A DNA stretch of 64,000 nt from Sulfitobacter sp. F26204 (GCF_026410305.1 NZ_JAPMLQ010000004.1:1-64000), one strand, 5' to 3'; counted from the stretch's first letter, positions 16,372 to 25,571 are shown. The notes: generated by a model from the sequence alone, not told the origin. A program made the numbers and translations.

Positions 16372-18093
16372 TTATCCCAGCAATGCGTTCAAAAAGATGC
16401 GCGGCAGCTTGAACCAGCTTGGTCTATATTGAAAGGCCGTGAGAAGGCGGCCAACCTTGTCCTGTTTGCGGTTGGTGATGAACCACGGCGGACGCGGCAG
16501 AAGCGTGAACTGGCCGGACAACAGCCCGCGTGGAAATGGCCGCCATGGTGCCTGAATCACCACGCGTTCCGTATTTTCGAGCATGAACGTGTTGTGCACG
16601 GTTCCGATGCCTGATTGCACATCCTGTGGTGTGTGACCGGGGAATGCCCCCCAGGGGCATGCAGTTGCCAGAAAGGCCAGACCGGTCCAGGCATTGACCG
16701 CAATGGTGCCATAGCGCAGGTCTGCGATGATCTCCTCGAACCGTTGCGTGCCAATCTCGCTCATGGTTTTGGGATGAATCAGGATATTCGCGCCAAGGGT
16801 GCCATGCAGTTGATCATTGGCATAGGTGATGGCGTTGCGCAGGTAGGTTTCCGCATCGGGTGCATCCATGTCATGAGTTGACATCGCGGGTGCAAAAACC
16901 TCGTTGTTGCGGAACCATTCGCTGTCATCGGCGTCATTGATGACAAGCGAGGGCGCAGTTCCCCGCGGCACCTCCTTCATGGCTTTTGCCTTGCCCCTAA
17001 AGGTATCCAGACGGTCCATTGCGCCGGGGTAATATGCCCCGCGGGTAGACTTGCGCGCCACGGAACCGATGTTGGACAACAGTGTTTGGGCCTTGTCCCA
17101 GCCCTTTGGCATGATCAGAACCTGACAGGCAACGCAGTTAAAGCCGGAGTTGTGCAATTTATGGGTGGCGATATGTTCGGCCTGAAACTGCAAATCGGCA
17201 TCTGACCAAGGGCCGGGTACGACGATGGTGGGGCACACGGCACCCAGTTCGGAAGTGAACCTTTTGTTGTTTTTTGGAGTGTTCGCCTTGCGGTTCTCTT
17301 CGCCTTCGGCTCCTGTCCCCCAGACAATTGCATCGTGAGTCGAACCTGCGCCGGTGACATGCAGCTCTTCGACATTCTCATGGGTCGTAAGATAGGCACC
17401 AGCGGATCCGTCGCCCTTGACGATGCGCAGGGCATCACGGTCGATCAGGGGTTTGAGCGCTGCGTTCAGATATTCGGTCAGGTAGTCATTGACCGGGTTC
17501 ATTTTGAGAATGACCACCTGATTTTCCAGGAACAGCTTTTGGAACACGTCCAATGGTGCGATCGAAGCGATATTGCCAGCCCCCAGAATCAGCGCGACCT
17601 TGCCCTTGCGTTCGGCCAGGGGAATATCATAGGCCAGCGCCGCATGTTCATGCATGTTTGTCGGTGTCACCCCTTGCTGCATCCAGATTTCGGCTGTGAC
17701 GCCGGACAGCAGCAAATGATCCCAGATTGAATGTGGCATGACCTTTACAGCGGTTTGACCGGTCACAAGTTTGCGTGTGGGCAGATGTTTCAGGAACTCC
17801 TTGTTTTCCATTTGGCTGAGGGTCAGCATCAGGCCGTTACATGCGGACATGACCGCATAGGGGCCGGAAGTCCATTCCTCGCCCGCCAGAGGAGATCCAT
17901 TGGGTATCTGCTTTTTGCGTGCAGCGGTTTCGGCCCAGCCTGCGGCAACGTCCATCAGGCAGTCTTTGACCTGTTGCAATAGCGCGATGCGTTCCGCGAT
18001 GCTGGTGCGCGCCCAGGTGTCTTTTGCGGCGTCGAGCGCATCGAGTGCTGCGTCGTATTCCTCGATGTGGGAAGTCATCATAGCACCGTCCAT
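16372..18093 (-). CDS. Long aldehyde dehydrogenase family protein
   Basis: 573 aa, about 80 residues longer than classical aldehyde dehydrogenases. The catalytic Cys lies in GFNCVACQV near residue 322 and the catalytic Glu in FTSELGAVCP. The C-terminal part, from about 500, ends in a hydrophobic PPWFITNRK segment. The start has GGAGAATGCA upstream. It lies 28 bp after the GMC oxidoreductase gene. The pair would oxidise an alcohol to an aldehyde and then to an acid, as in polyether alcohol or long-chain alcohol pathways. The substrate is not inferable. Confidence 0.85.
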   Translation of the reverse strand: MDGAMMTSHIEEYDAALDALDAAKDTWARTSIAERIALLQQVKDCLMDVAAGWAETAARKKQIPNGSPLAGEEWTSGPYAVMSACNGLMLTLSQMENKEFLKHLPTRKLVTGQTAVKVMPHSIWDHLLLSGVTAEIWMQQGVTPTNMHEHAALAYDIPLAERKGKVALILGAGNIASIAPLDVFQKLFLENQVVILKMNPVNDYLTEYLNAALKPLIDRDALRIVKGDGSAGAYLTTHENVEELHVTGAGSTHDAIVWGTGAEGEENRKANTPKNNKRFTSELGAVCPTIVVPGPWSDADLQFQAEHIATHKLHNSGFNCVACQVLIMPKGWDKAQTLLSNIGSVARKSTRGAYYPGAMDRLDTFRGKAKAMKEVPRGTAPSLVINDADDSEWFRNNEVFAPAMSTHDMDAPDAETYLRNAITYANDQLHGTLGANILIHPKTMSEIGTQRFEEIIADLRYGTIAVNAWTGLAFLATACPWGAFPGHTPQDVQSGIGTVHNTFMLENTERVVIQAPWRPFPRGLLSGQFTLLPRPPWFITNRKQDKVGRLLTAFQYRPSWFKLPRIFLNALLG

Positions 18094-18121
18094 TGCATTC
18101 TCCTTTTGAATTAGATTGCCG

Positions 18122-19738
18122 CTATGCGGCGTATTCTGCCTTGATCATATCGGCACATTTTTCCGCGATCATGATGGTCGGGGCATTTGTGTTGCCCCCG
18201 ATCAGGGTGGGCATGACCGACGCATCCACGACACGCAGGCCTTGCATGCCGTGCACTTTGAGGGTCGGGTCGACAACGGCCATGTCATCTGTGCCCATTT
18301 TACAGGTGCCGACCGGGTGATAAATTGTATCGGCGCGGGCGCGGATATGAGTTTCCCATTCGGCGTCGGTCATATTGTCCTTGAGGTCGAATAGCTCGCG
18401 TTTGGCGTATGCGCCCAATGGTTCGGCCTGCATGATTTCTCGGGTCATCTTGGCACCCGCGATCATTGTTTCGAGGTCGCGGCGGTCCGACAGAAATTTC
18501 GGATCGATGCCGGGATCAGCCAAAGGATCAGCGCTGTTCAGGAATACTTCGCCGCGGCTATGAGGGCGCAACGCGCAGACGTGACAACCGTATCCATAGC
18601 CCAGATGGAGGCGACGGGCATGGTCATCTACAACAGAGATGACAAAATGCAATTGTACGTCGGGCCGTGACAGCGTTGTTTCTGTCTTGAGAAAAGCCGC
18701 CCCTTCGGCAAAGGGGGTAGCGATCATGCCCGTGCCCTTGCGCCACCACTTGTAGATTGCCGCCGTGAGCCGTGCGGTGCCGGTAAGCCCGATGCCAAAG
18801 TTGTCTGTGTCATTGGTCTTGTAACTGAGCGTGAAATCCAAATGGTCCTGGAGGTTTTGTCCGACACCTTGAAGTTCGTGCACCATTTTGATGCCATGCT
18901 GGGTAATATCCTGCGGTCGTCCGACGCCTGACAATTGCAACAGCTGTGGTGATTGAAATGCGCCGCCTGACAGTATGACTTCCTTGTGGGCGTGCACCTG
19001 TTTGTCTGCGCCACCCTGACGATAGGCCACACCGGTGGCGCGTTTGCCGTCAAACAGGATTTTTGTTGCGCGCGCCTTGGTGATGACGGTCAGATTTGCG
19101 CGGTTCATGACCGGATGCAAATACCCGGCCGCTGCTGAACAGCGCTCTCCATTTCTGGCTTTGTCGTGAAATTGGGTAACCTGGAACAGGCCGACGCCTT
19201 CGTTCTCACCATCGTTGAAATCCTTCCGCTGGCGGATCTGTTTCCTGGTCGCGGCTTCGACAAAAGCCTGGGTGATCGGTCGTGGACTTTTCTGATCTGA
19301 GACCTGAAGTGGGCCAGCATTGCCGTGCGCGTCATCGGCACCGCGTTCGTTGTTCTCCGATTTCTTGAAGTAGGGCAGGCAATCGTCCCATGACCAGCCC
19401 TTGCAGCCGAGTTCGGCCCAATCATCATAGTCTGACTTGTGGCCGCGGATGTAGAGCATGGCGTTGATTGCGGACGACCCGCCAAGTGCCCGTCCGCGTG
19501 GTTGATAGCCGCGCCGCCCCTTGAGTCCTGGTTGGGGAACCGTGTTGAACGCCCAATTGAAGAGTTTGCCATACCCCGGCAACACCGCCACCACACCAGC
19601 GGGTGCGCGCAACAGAATGTTTGTTCCCTTGCCGCCGGCTTCTATCAGACAAACGCTGACATTGGGGTCTTCGCTTAGTCGGGCGGCCATTGTCGAGCCG
19701 GCGGAGCCGCCACCGATGATTACAAAGTCAAACTTCAT
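18122..19738 (-). CDS. GMC-family alcohol/choline dehydrogenase-like flavoprotein
   Basis: 538 aa FAD enzyme. An N-terminal Rossmann motif (IIGGGSAGSTMAARL) lies at residues 6-20. GMC signature 1 (RGRALGGSSAINAMLYIRG) is near residue 85 and signature 2 (SGGAFQSPQLLQLSG) near 260. The active-site His is in YHPVGTCKMG near 475. It oxidises an alcohol and passes electrons to the respiratory chain. The start is set at the ATG after GGGAGGAACGGT. An extension of ten codons is rejected. It is probably the first gene of a GMC-ALDH pair. Confidence 0.88.
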   Translation of the reverse strand: MKFDFVIIGGGSAGSTMAARLSEDPNVSVCLIEAGGKGTNILLRAPAGVVAVLPGYGKLFNWAFNTVPQPGLKGRRGYQPRGRALGGSSAINAMLYIRGHKSDYDDWAELGCKGWSWDDCLPYFKKSENNERGADDAHGNAGPLQVSDQKSPRPITQAFVEAATRKQIRQRKDFNDGENEGVGLFQVTQFHDKARNGERCSAAAGYLHPVMNRANLTVITKARATKILFDGKRATGVAYRQGGADKQVHAHKEVILSGGAFQSPQLLQLSGVGRPQDITQHGIKMVHELQGVGQNLQDHLDFTLSYKTNDTDNFGIGLTGTARLTAAIYKWWRKGTGMIATPFAEGAAFLKTETTLSRPDVQLHFVISVVDDHARRLHLGYGYGCHVCALRPHSRGEVFLNSADPLADPGIDPKFLSDRRDLETMIAGAKMTREIMQAEPLGAYAKRELFDLKDNMTDAEWETHIRARADTIYHPVGTCKMGTDDMAVVDPTLKVHGMQGLRVVDASVMPTLIGGNTNAPTIMIAEKCADMIKAEYAA

Positions 19739-19954
19739 ACCGTTCCTCCCAAAACGCGGTATTTTCACAGGCAGTCCGTTTCAGGCGGATTGCATGCGCA
19801 GGCCAAGTGAAACCGGATAGAAAATAATGAACAGTCTTCCTGTACAGATGTCCAGAAAAAATGCGCAATAAAAGGCGGGCTGATAACCCAGCCTCAAAAA
19901 TCGCTAAAGAAATGACGTTCCCCCAGCTTCAGGACAGCACGGCCGTATGCCGTA

Positions 19955-20683
19955 TTAGAGGATGGGACGTTCTTTCGGAAGGTCGACGGTTGTAAGACCA
20001 ATTTCAGCAAGTTTCTTGAGATTGTGCAGATGTACTTCTCCGTCGGCCCAACCAAGTAGTTGCTTGGATTTCAGACCGGCGATCGTTTTATTGGTATGCA
20101 CCAGCGATAGACCCAGAGCATCTGCGAGATCTTGCTGGCGAAAGGGGAATTTTATGGAATTGCCATTTGTCAGTCCGCTGGCCTGCATACGCAAATAGAT
20201 CCGGACCAAGGCCCAGGCAATTGCCTGAACCGCTGTCCGTTGCCCGACTGTGGTCAGGGCCTCACCCATGAAGTGTTCTTCGATTGCAGCGAGCCATGCC
20301 AGCTCGAATCCCCGTTCGGGATCTGCCTTGATGAAGGACCAGAGTTCATTTCGGTCAAAAACGCACAAGGTGAGTTTTGTTGTTGCCTCAACGGAATGGC
20401 CCATTTCCCCCATGACGCCGGCCTGAAGGCCAAGGAAATCGCCAGGGAAGACAAAGCTGATGACCTGTCGTTGACCGTTTGACAGCAGACGGTAGCGCAA
20501 TCCCATGCCATGCAGGATTGTGTAAAGCTGTGGGCTGTTCGATCCCTGCAGCAAGATGGGCGTGCCTGCATCCACCACCATCTCACCTACTTTAAATCTT
20601 TGAATTTCAGCAACTTGACTGCTGTTCATCTTGGCGAAGAGGTCTTTGCGCCGCAGCGGACAATGTTCGCATTTCGTTGCCAT
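19955..20683 (-). CDS. Crp/Fnr-family regulator with a CxxC N terminus
   Basis: 242 aa. A CEHC pair at residues 5-8 is followed by a cyclic-nucleotide-type barrel (25-140), a dimer helix and a winged HTH (175-220). The third N-terminal Cys of FNR is missing, and the recognition helix reads LSLVHTNKTI rather than the E-x-x-S-R of FNR, so target DNA should differ from the NNR boxes seen here. It is divergent from the DUF883 stress operon. The start is the ATG preceded by AAAGGAT, not the upstream in-frame ATG at 20752. Confidence 0.78.
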   Translation of the reverse strand: MATKCEHCPLRRKDLFAKMNSSQVAEIQRFKVGEMVVDAGTPILLQGSNSPQLYTILHGMGLRYRLLSNGQRQVISFVFPGDFLGLQAGVMGEMGHSVEATTKLTLCVFDRNELWSFIKADPERGFELAWLAAIEEHFMGEALTTVGQRTAVQAIAWALVRIYLRMQASGLTNGNSIKFPFRQQDLADALGLSLVHTNKTIAGLKSKQLLGWADGEVHLHNLKKLAEIGLTTVDLPKERPIL

Positions 20684-20844
20684 GTTGATGCTATCCTTTT
20701 GATCAAGCGCAGGCCCAGCGGGCAGAGCCGGTTCATGGTACTGCAATGCCATGCCTAACCATACCTGTTATGACGCAAGATCACCGCGAAATGGCGTTAC
20801 TTTGCATGCCCGCATCAGCCGCATTCGAATCTTGCAAACTGCAG

Positions 20845-20869
20845 GGAACGATTTCGTTTCCGGGGCGTT
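20845..20869 (+). promoter_or_regulatory. EcfG-type general stress response promoter
   Basis: GGAAC, then 16 nt, then CGTT, which is the consensus of alphaproteobacterial EcfG (sigma-EcfG) general stress promoters. It lies 57 bp upstream of the DUF883 gene, a family frequently under this control. No comparable element was found in front of the other operons, although a related ECF box precedes 38679. Confidence 0.65.
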
Positions 20870-20925
20870 GTAACCCTGAATGCGTCACTTGATCACGCAA
20901 AATTGACGAAGAAGAGGATTTGGAC

Positions 20926-21249
20926 ATGAATGCGAAGACGAAAACAAATGCCAACGCCACGCCGGCAGATGTAGCTGAACAGATGGAAATCCTGCGGACC
21001 GATATTGGTGCGCTGACTGCCACTGTGTCCGAACTGGCGCAGATCAAGGGCAGCGAGCTATCGCAAACTGCCAAAGACCAGATTTCGGCGGTGAAAGATT
21101 CCGCTGTGCATCAAGTTGACGCGGCACGAAAGCAGGCCATGCAGTTGCATGATCAGGCGGATGAGTTTGCCCGCACACAACCTGCGGCCGCACTTGGGAT
21201 CGCGGCAGGTCTGGGATTCCTGGTCGGCATGATGATGTCGCGGAAATAA
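20926..21249 (+). CDS. DUF883/ElaB-YqjD family membrane-anchored protein
   Basis: 107 aa. A long amphipathic coiled-coil helix (about residues 15-80) is followed by one C-terminal transmembrane helix and a basic MMMSRK tail. This is the ElaB/YqjD pattern, a stress-induced inner membrane protein that can associate with ribosomes. The ATG follows GAAGAGGATT. It heads an operon with a holin-like protein, a 24-aa peptide and CreA downstream of an EcfG-type promoter. Confidence 0.82.
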   Translation: MNAKTKTNANATPADVAEQMEILRTDIGALTATVSELAQIKGSELSQTAKDQISAVKDSAVHQVDAARKQAMQLHDQADEFARTQPAAALGIAAGLGFLVGMMMSRK

Positions 21250-21252
21250 CCC

Positions 21253-21585
21253 ATGCGCTCGATCAAACAAAAAGCGGCGCGCACCGCCAAACGTGCGGGC
21301 CTTTTGACCGGGGCTGGCGTTTTGATGATTGTCGGAACCGGCTTTCTGACATTGGCAGCCTGGCTGTATCTCACTGTCGGATTTTCGCCAATGGAGGCGG
21401 CGCTGATCATCGCGGCTGTCTATTTTGGTACGGGCCTTTTGTTGATCGGTCTCGGGGCGAGGGAAGATCACGACGCGGATATGAGGACAGATGCCCAGCC
21501 CGCGCCACCCCCGGAGGCACCACCACTGGTACAGGCGTTCCTGTTCGGAATGCAGGCCGGCACGAATTCGGGCCGGAAACGTTGA
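21253..21585 (+). CDS. Holin-X/DUF1469-like membrane protein (YqjE-like)
   Basis: 110 aa. Basic N terminus, two transmembrane helices (about residues 16-38 and 45-67) and a proline-rich acidic C-terminal tail. This is the putative holin superfamily III pattern that often follows DUF883 genes, as yqjD-yqjE in enterobacteria. It starts 3 bp after the DUF883 stop. Likely an envelope stress protein, with no lysis role implied. Confidence 0.7.
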   Translation: MRSIKQKAARTAKRAGLLTGAGVLMIVGTGFLTLAAWLYLTVGFSPMEAALIIAAVYFGTGLLLIGLGAREDHDADMRTDAQPAPPPEAPPLVQAFLFGMQAGTNSGRKR

Positions 21586-21683
21586 TTTACGATGCTGTCC
21601 GTCGCCGGCAGCGCGACCGATTGGATCTGCATGTGCAGCCGCAATTGGCGCGTCTTGGCGGCCCAAACTGAACTGGAGAATAC

Positions 21684-21758
21684 ATGTCACGGATTATCTA
21701 TATTGTTGGCTTGATCGTTATTATCTTGGCTGTGCTTTCATTTTTTGGGCTACGCTAA
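21684..21758 (+). CDS. 24-residue hydrophobic membrane peptide
   Basis: An ATG with GGAGAATAC directly upstream opens 24 codons: MSR, then a single hydrophobic helix, then FFGLR and a stop. One transmembrane helix fills the whole peptide. It lies between the holin-like gene and creA in the stress operon, each on the same strand. Strong ribosome binding site, helix and spacing make it a credible microprotein. It is shorter than most gene finders accept. Confidence 0.6.
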   Translation: MSRIIYIVGLIVIILAVLSFFGLR

Positions 21759-21778
21759 AAAATGAAGTCGGAGGTTGC

Positions 21779-22246
21779 ATGCGGATAAGTTTTGCCAAAA
21801 GGGCCGCGATGGTCGCCTTGACTGTCATGTGGCCCTTTGCACCGAGCGCAGAGCAGGTCGGCAAAGTGGATGTTGACTGGCTTGGTAATGATTTGATTAT
21901 CGAAGCTTTTTCCGATCCCAAGGTGACGGGCGTGACCTGTCATGTGACCTATTTCGAGCGCGGTTTGCTGGATCGGCTTCAGAATGGGAACTGGTTTGAA
22001 GATCCGTCGAATTCCGCGATTTCCTGCCGTCAGACCGGGTCGATCGAGATTGGCGATATTGAGCGCGATGACGAGGGGGAAAGCGTGTTTTCTGAACGGC
22101 GCTCCATTGTTTGGAAATCCTTGAAAGTCACCCGCATATTTGACTCTGAAAACCAGACGTTGATCTACGTCGCCCATGCTCGGGAAGTACAGAATGGGTC
22201 GGCGAAAATGGCGATTTCCACGATTCCCTTGTTCCAACGACAGTAA
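21779..22246 (+). CDS. creA: CreA family periplasmic protein
   Basis: 155 aa with a Sec signal (about residues 1-24). The CreA core is visible: VGKVDVDWLGND near residue 25, then FSDPKVTGVTCHV near 43, NSAISCRQTG near 80 and a C-terminal LIYVAHAREV. CreA is a conserved periplasmic protein of unknown function in many proteobacteria. The ATG has CGGAGG seven bases upstream. It probably belongs to the same stress operon as the genes before it. Confidence 0.87.
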   Translation: MRISFAKRAAMVALTVMWPFAPSAEQVGKVDVDWLGNDLIIEAFSDPKVTGVTCHVTYFERGLLDRLQNGNWFEDPSNSAISCRQTGSIEIGDIERDDEGESVFSERRSIVWKSLKVTRIFDSENQTLIYVAHAREVQNGSAKMAISTIPLFQRQ

Positions 22247-22295
22247 TCAGTTGACGACCCTCGTTTTGGGCACCCTTTGATTTAGCAGGACACCA

Positions 22296-23372
22296 ATGGA
22301 CCAAGATATCAAAGCGATCCGGCGTAGTCTTGGCCTACTCTCTGTTCTTGCAGTGTTTGTCGTGGTGTATTTTGCGCGGGATTTTATTCTTCCTGTTTTG
22401 CTTGGTTGTTTACTGGCACTTACTCTAAGTCCGATAAACCGCTGGCTCCAGAAAGTCGGATTGCCGGCAGGAGTCGGTGCGGCGATCCTTGTCACCTTTA
22501 CAGCTGCAGCGATTATTGGTGTCATTGTTTTTGCTGGAGAAACGGCAAGAAGCTGGACCGACAGCGCACCGGACATCGCTCTTGAACTCAGGCAGAAATT
22601 GAGCGGTGTTTCCAAACAAATTGACGCGGTAAAGGATGCATCCGAGCAGGTTCAGAAAGTTGCCGATGCGCCAGAACCGGGCAAACAGGAAGTGGTGGTA
22701 AAACCGCCTGGGCTTTTGAGTTCGGCAATGACAGTTGTTGCCAGCACGGCGACGTCGATTGGTGTCGCCCTTGTTTTGGCATTGTTCCTTTTGGCCTCGG
22801 GAGAGTTGTTCTATGCAAAGCTGGTTCAATCCTTTACGACGCTGAGCGAGAAGAAAAGAGCGCTGGCAACGGTTTACGAAATTGAACGGCAGGTGTCGGG
22901 GTACCTGCTGACGATTACGATCATCAATATCGGTCTCGGCCTGTCCGTTGCGGGGGCGCTTTGGCTTCTGGGACTGGAATATGCCTATGTCTGGGGCGTC
23001 GCTGCATTCCTGTTGAATTTTCTGCCTATTCTGGGCGGTGTCGTTGGTACCGCTCTGGTGGCTGTTCATGCGATCCTTTTCTTTGACAGCTTGTCCTACG
23101 CCATGCTTGCGCCGATTTGCTATCTGACCTTAACCTCGTCGGAGGCGCAGTTCGTGACCCCCTTCATGATCGGGAAGCGGATGGAGTTGAACATCGTAGC
23201 CGTGTTTTTGACGGTGGTGTTATGGGGCTGGCTTTGGGGTGTTCCAGGGGCCTTGGTGGCGGTGCCATTCTTGCTGGTTTTCAAGGTGGTCTGCGATAAC
23301 TTCACTGAAATGCAGGCCATTGGCAACTTTCTGGGCCCCGCCAGACCGACCAAGATGGACAAACGGATCTGA
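22296..23372 (+). CDS. AI-2E family transporter
   Basis: 358 aa with about seven to eight transmembrane helices grouped at the N terminus (residues 10-85) and in the C-terminal half (from 150). A charged periplasmic or cytoplasmic segment (about 90-130) is between. The family motif region LPILGGVVGT lies near 245 and PFLLVFKVVCD near the end. Members are named after TqsA but transport various small molecules or sodium/protons, so an AI-2 role should not be assumed. The start has AGGA upstream. Confidence 0.85.
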   Translation: MDQDIKAIRRSLGLLSVLAVFVVVYFARDFILPVLLGCLLALTLSPINRWLQKVGLPAGVGAAILVTFTAAAIIGVIVFAGETARSWTDSAPDIALELRQKLSGVSKQIDAVKDASEQVQKVADAPEPGKQEVVVKPPGLLSSAMTVVASTATSIGVALVLALFLLASGELFYAKLVQSFTTLSEKKRALATVYEIERQVSGYLLTITIINIGLGLSVAGALWLLGLEYAYVWGVAAFLLNFLPILGGVVGTALVAVHAILFFDSLSYAMLAPICYLTLTSSEAQFVTPFMIGKRMELNIVAVFLTVVLWGWLWGVPGALVAVPFLLVFKVVCDNFTEMQAIGNFLGPARPTKMDKRI

Positions 23373-23417
23373 AACAAGCGCCGGTAGATGAAACCCTTTG
23401 AGAGAGCGATATTGGCT

Positions 23418-24245
23418 TCACTGATTTTGACGTCTGCGCGAAATGAAATCTTCTGGAATCGTTGCGGCGACGATGCCGGCGTCATGCAGTGCTGTATTTC
23501 CGCGTTCCGTCATATCGGTGATAAAGGCAAACTGGTTGCGGGGTTCGAAAGGATAGGCCTTGAGTTTGTAAACCATGCAAAACGGGCTGTTTTCCATGAC
23601 TACAATGACGTCGCGATCAAGATTTAGATAAGCGCTGGTCCGGGCAACGGTTTTGAGAAGTTGCGAGATTTCGTGGAGCGGTTGATTTCTTGCCACATAA
23701 AAGGTTGCCACGCACATCAAGGTGCCAAAGCCGTCATTTGCGTTCGAAACGTTATCGGTCCAGATCCTGTCATGGGCGATGGTGACAACGTTGTCTTCTG
23801 GTGTGCGAATCTTCACCGCACGCATGCCAATGGCGACAACCTCGCCGTAGTCGTCACCGATCTTGATCCAATCGCCAAGCCGGTAAGGCTTTTCGAAGAG
23901 GGCAACGAGTCCCGCTATCACGCTGCTTGCCAGGTCTTTGACGGCAAAACCAACTGCCACACTGAATGCACCGGCGATGAACACAAAGTTCTGAAGCGTG
24001 ATGTTGAAGATCAAGGGAACCACCCAGATGATCAAGACCACGAGCGCCACGACCCGCAGGACCGGAACGGAACTGAGCGTCAGCGTTCGCAAATTTGCCG
24101 GTAGGAATTCACCAAGCCAAGGCAGGATTTTTTGCGTTGCCTTGATGAAGATCCAGACCAGTAGAATACTCAGCAGGATTTCAGCAATGACCCACCCATC
24201 AATGTCATTGAATAGCTTCGTGAGGCGTTCGGTGCGATCTTCCAT
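23418..24245 (-). CDS. MscS-type mechanosensitive channel
   Basis: 275 aa. Three N-terminal helices end in the pore-lining TM3 around residues 90-125 with the Gly/Ala pattern AFSVAVGFAVKDLASSVIAG. A beta domain follows, with GDWIKIGDDYGEVVAIGMRAVKIRTPEDNV features, and an alpha/beta C-terminal domain. Release of solutes during hypo-osmotic shock is the expected role. It starts 8 bp after the preceding gene on the same strand and is probably cotranscribed with it. Confidence 0.88.
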   Translation of the reverse strand: MEDRTERLTKLFNDIDGWVIAEILLSILLVWIFIKATQKILPWLGEFLPANLRTLTLSSVPVLRVVALVVLIIWVVPLIFNITLQNFVFIAGAFSVAVGFAVKDLASSVIAGLVALFEKPYRLGDWIKIGDDYGEVVAIGMRAVKIRTPEDNVVTIAHDRIWTDNVSNANDGFGTLMCVATFYVARNQPLHEISQLLKTVARTSAYLNLDRDVIVVMENSPFCMVYKLKAYPFEPRNQFAFITDMTERGNTALHDAGIVAATIPEDFISRRRQNQ

Positions 24246-24253
24246 GTGCTCAA

Positions 24254-25372
24254 CTACAATTTATCAAGGTTAAAACCGGCAGCACCAAGTTCGCTGCGTA
24301 TATCGGGGTATCTGCAAATGACCGGGCTGACCCTGCCATCACGCATTGCGACAAATCCGAGCCGGTTCAATTCCAACCAGATTCCATTGGGAACCCGCTG
24401 AGGCAGGACGTTGTTCAGCGCGTCAATCTCGCGCGGGCCGTGGATCAGCAGCGCATGCAGTGCAAACTTGAGCATGGCAGCACCTGAGGAAGGCAAAGAA
24501 GAGGTATTCGGCAGATCAACCCAGATATGATCGTCCGACACCGCGTCCTTGGTTTCCTTGGTTTCCTTGGTTTCGGCAATGCCTCTGAGAAACATTTCAA
24601 TGGCGACCCACGGAATGCCCAGGCTGAGTGCCGCGAGGTTTTCCAGAAACGGATCGCACAGTTCCTGTTTGGCATTGCGTTTCAGAACCGGTTCGCCGCT
24701 GGCGACGGATATGCAGTTTTCTGCAGCATCCGACATGCCCCGCAGCAGGGCGGCAAGCGCATCTGCATCAAATGCGGGAAAGGTTTTGGCCTCTCCCAGT
24801 ACCATCGAAGCGTCGTCAAATTGCTGTAGGAACCGCCAGGCCCAACTGTTGCAGCCGATAAGGACCTGACCGTCAAAGCGGCTTAACTGGTCAAGAAGAT
24901 CAAAAAGCAGGCCCAACCGGTTTTGATCACGGACAAAAAAGGCATCCAGACGCGGAATCACGACACGCCCCTGCGCGAAAAAATCGCTCAGCACGCCGCC
25001 TTGGAGGAGGATCGGGATGTCGTTTTGCGTTGCCCATTCGGTCAGGATGTCATTTTCCATCGGTGGATGAACAAACAGGCGACGTGGTTGTTCGACCTTG
25101 ACAGAAGTGATCCACGCCAGATATTCCTTGTCGAGCATGGTGTGGAGTACCCGCGACAGGGCCTGACGGACCTTTGCTTCGTAGGTCTCATCAGATACCG
25201 ATTTAAGACGATCAGGATCGATAGCATCTTCGCCCGTTCGAGACCCCAAGCCTGTTTTGATCTTCTGGATCAGGTGACCCAGCGTTTGCCGGGTCTGGCT
25301 GCGCGGCCAGGCATAGGTTCCCAGCTGGATCAATTCTTCAGGCACGCAGGCATCGGGATCAGTGGCTTCCAT
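24254..25372 (-). CDS. Uncharacterised cytoplasmic protein with an ETK repeat
   Basis: 372 aa, no signal and no membrane segment. I do not recognise the family. It contains an alpha/beta first half with LIGCNSWAWRFLQQFDD near residue 180 and a winged-helix-like C terminus with LIHGPREIDALNNVLPQRV near 320. In between is a short in-frame E-T-K repeat near residue 266. The start is the ATG after GGGGAATTTGGA. In-frame sequence upstream to 25828 lies under the divergent DUF202 gene and is rejected. It is the probable first gene of an operon with mscS. Confidence 0.65.
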   Translation of the reverse strand: MEATDPDACVPEELIQLGTYAWPRSQTRQTLGHLIQKIKTGLGSRTGEDAIDPDRLKSVSDETYEAKVRQALSRVLHTMLDKEYLAWITSVKVEQPRRLFVHPPMENDILTEWATQNDIPILLQGGVLSDFFAQGRVVIPRLDAFFVRDQNRLGLLFDLLDQLSRFDGQVLIGCNSWAWRFLQQFDDASMVLGEAKTFPAFDADALAALLRGMSDAAENCISVASGEPVLKRNAKQELCDPFLENLAALSLGIPWVAIEMFLRGIAETKETKETKDAVSDDHIWVDLPNTSSLPSSGAAMLKFALHALLIHGPREIDALNNVLPQRVPNGIWLELNRLGFVAMRDGRVSPVICRYPDIRSELGAAGFNLDKL

Positions 25373-25571
25373 TAAATCCAAATTCCCCTGCAGTGGCTTT
25401 TGTATGAAGACAGTGCATGAGAATGGCCGGATATGCCATAGTGCCTTCGCGGGATGGGGTTTTTGTGCGTACTGTTTCGGCCGCAGCACTAGTGCCCTTG
25501 TGGCCCCGTGCAAAATCGCGTCCGCTGTGAAAGGCCATGCGTAACGTTTACTGACCGAATGGAAAATCAAA

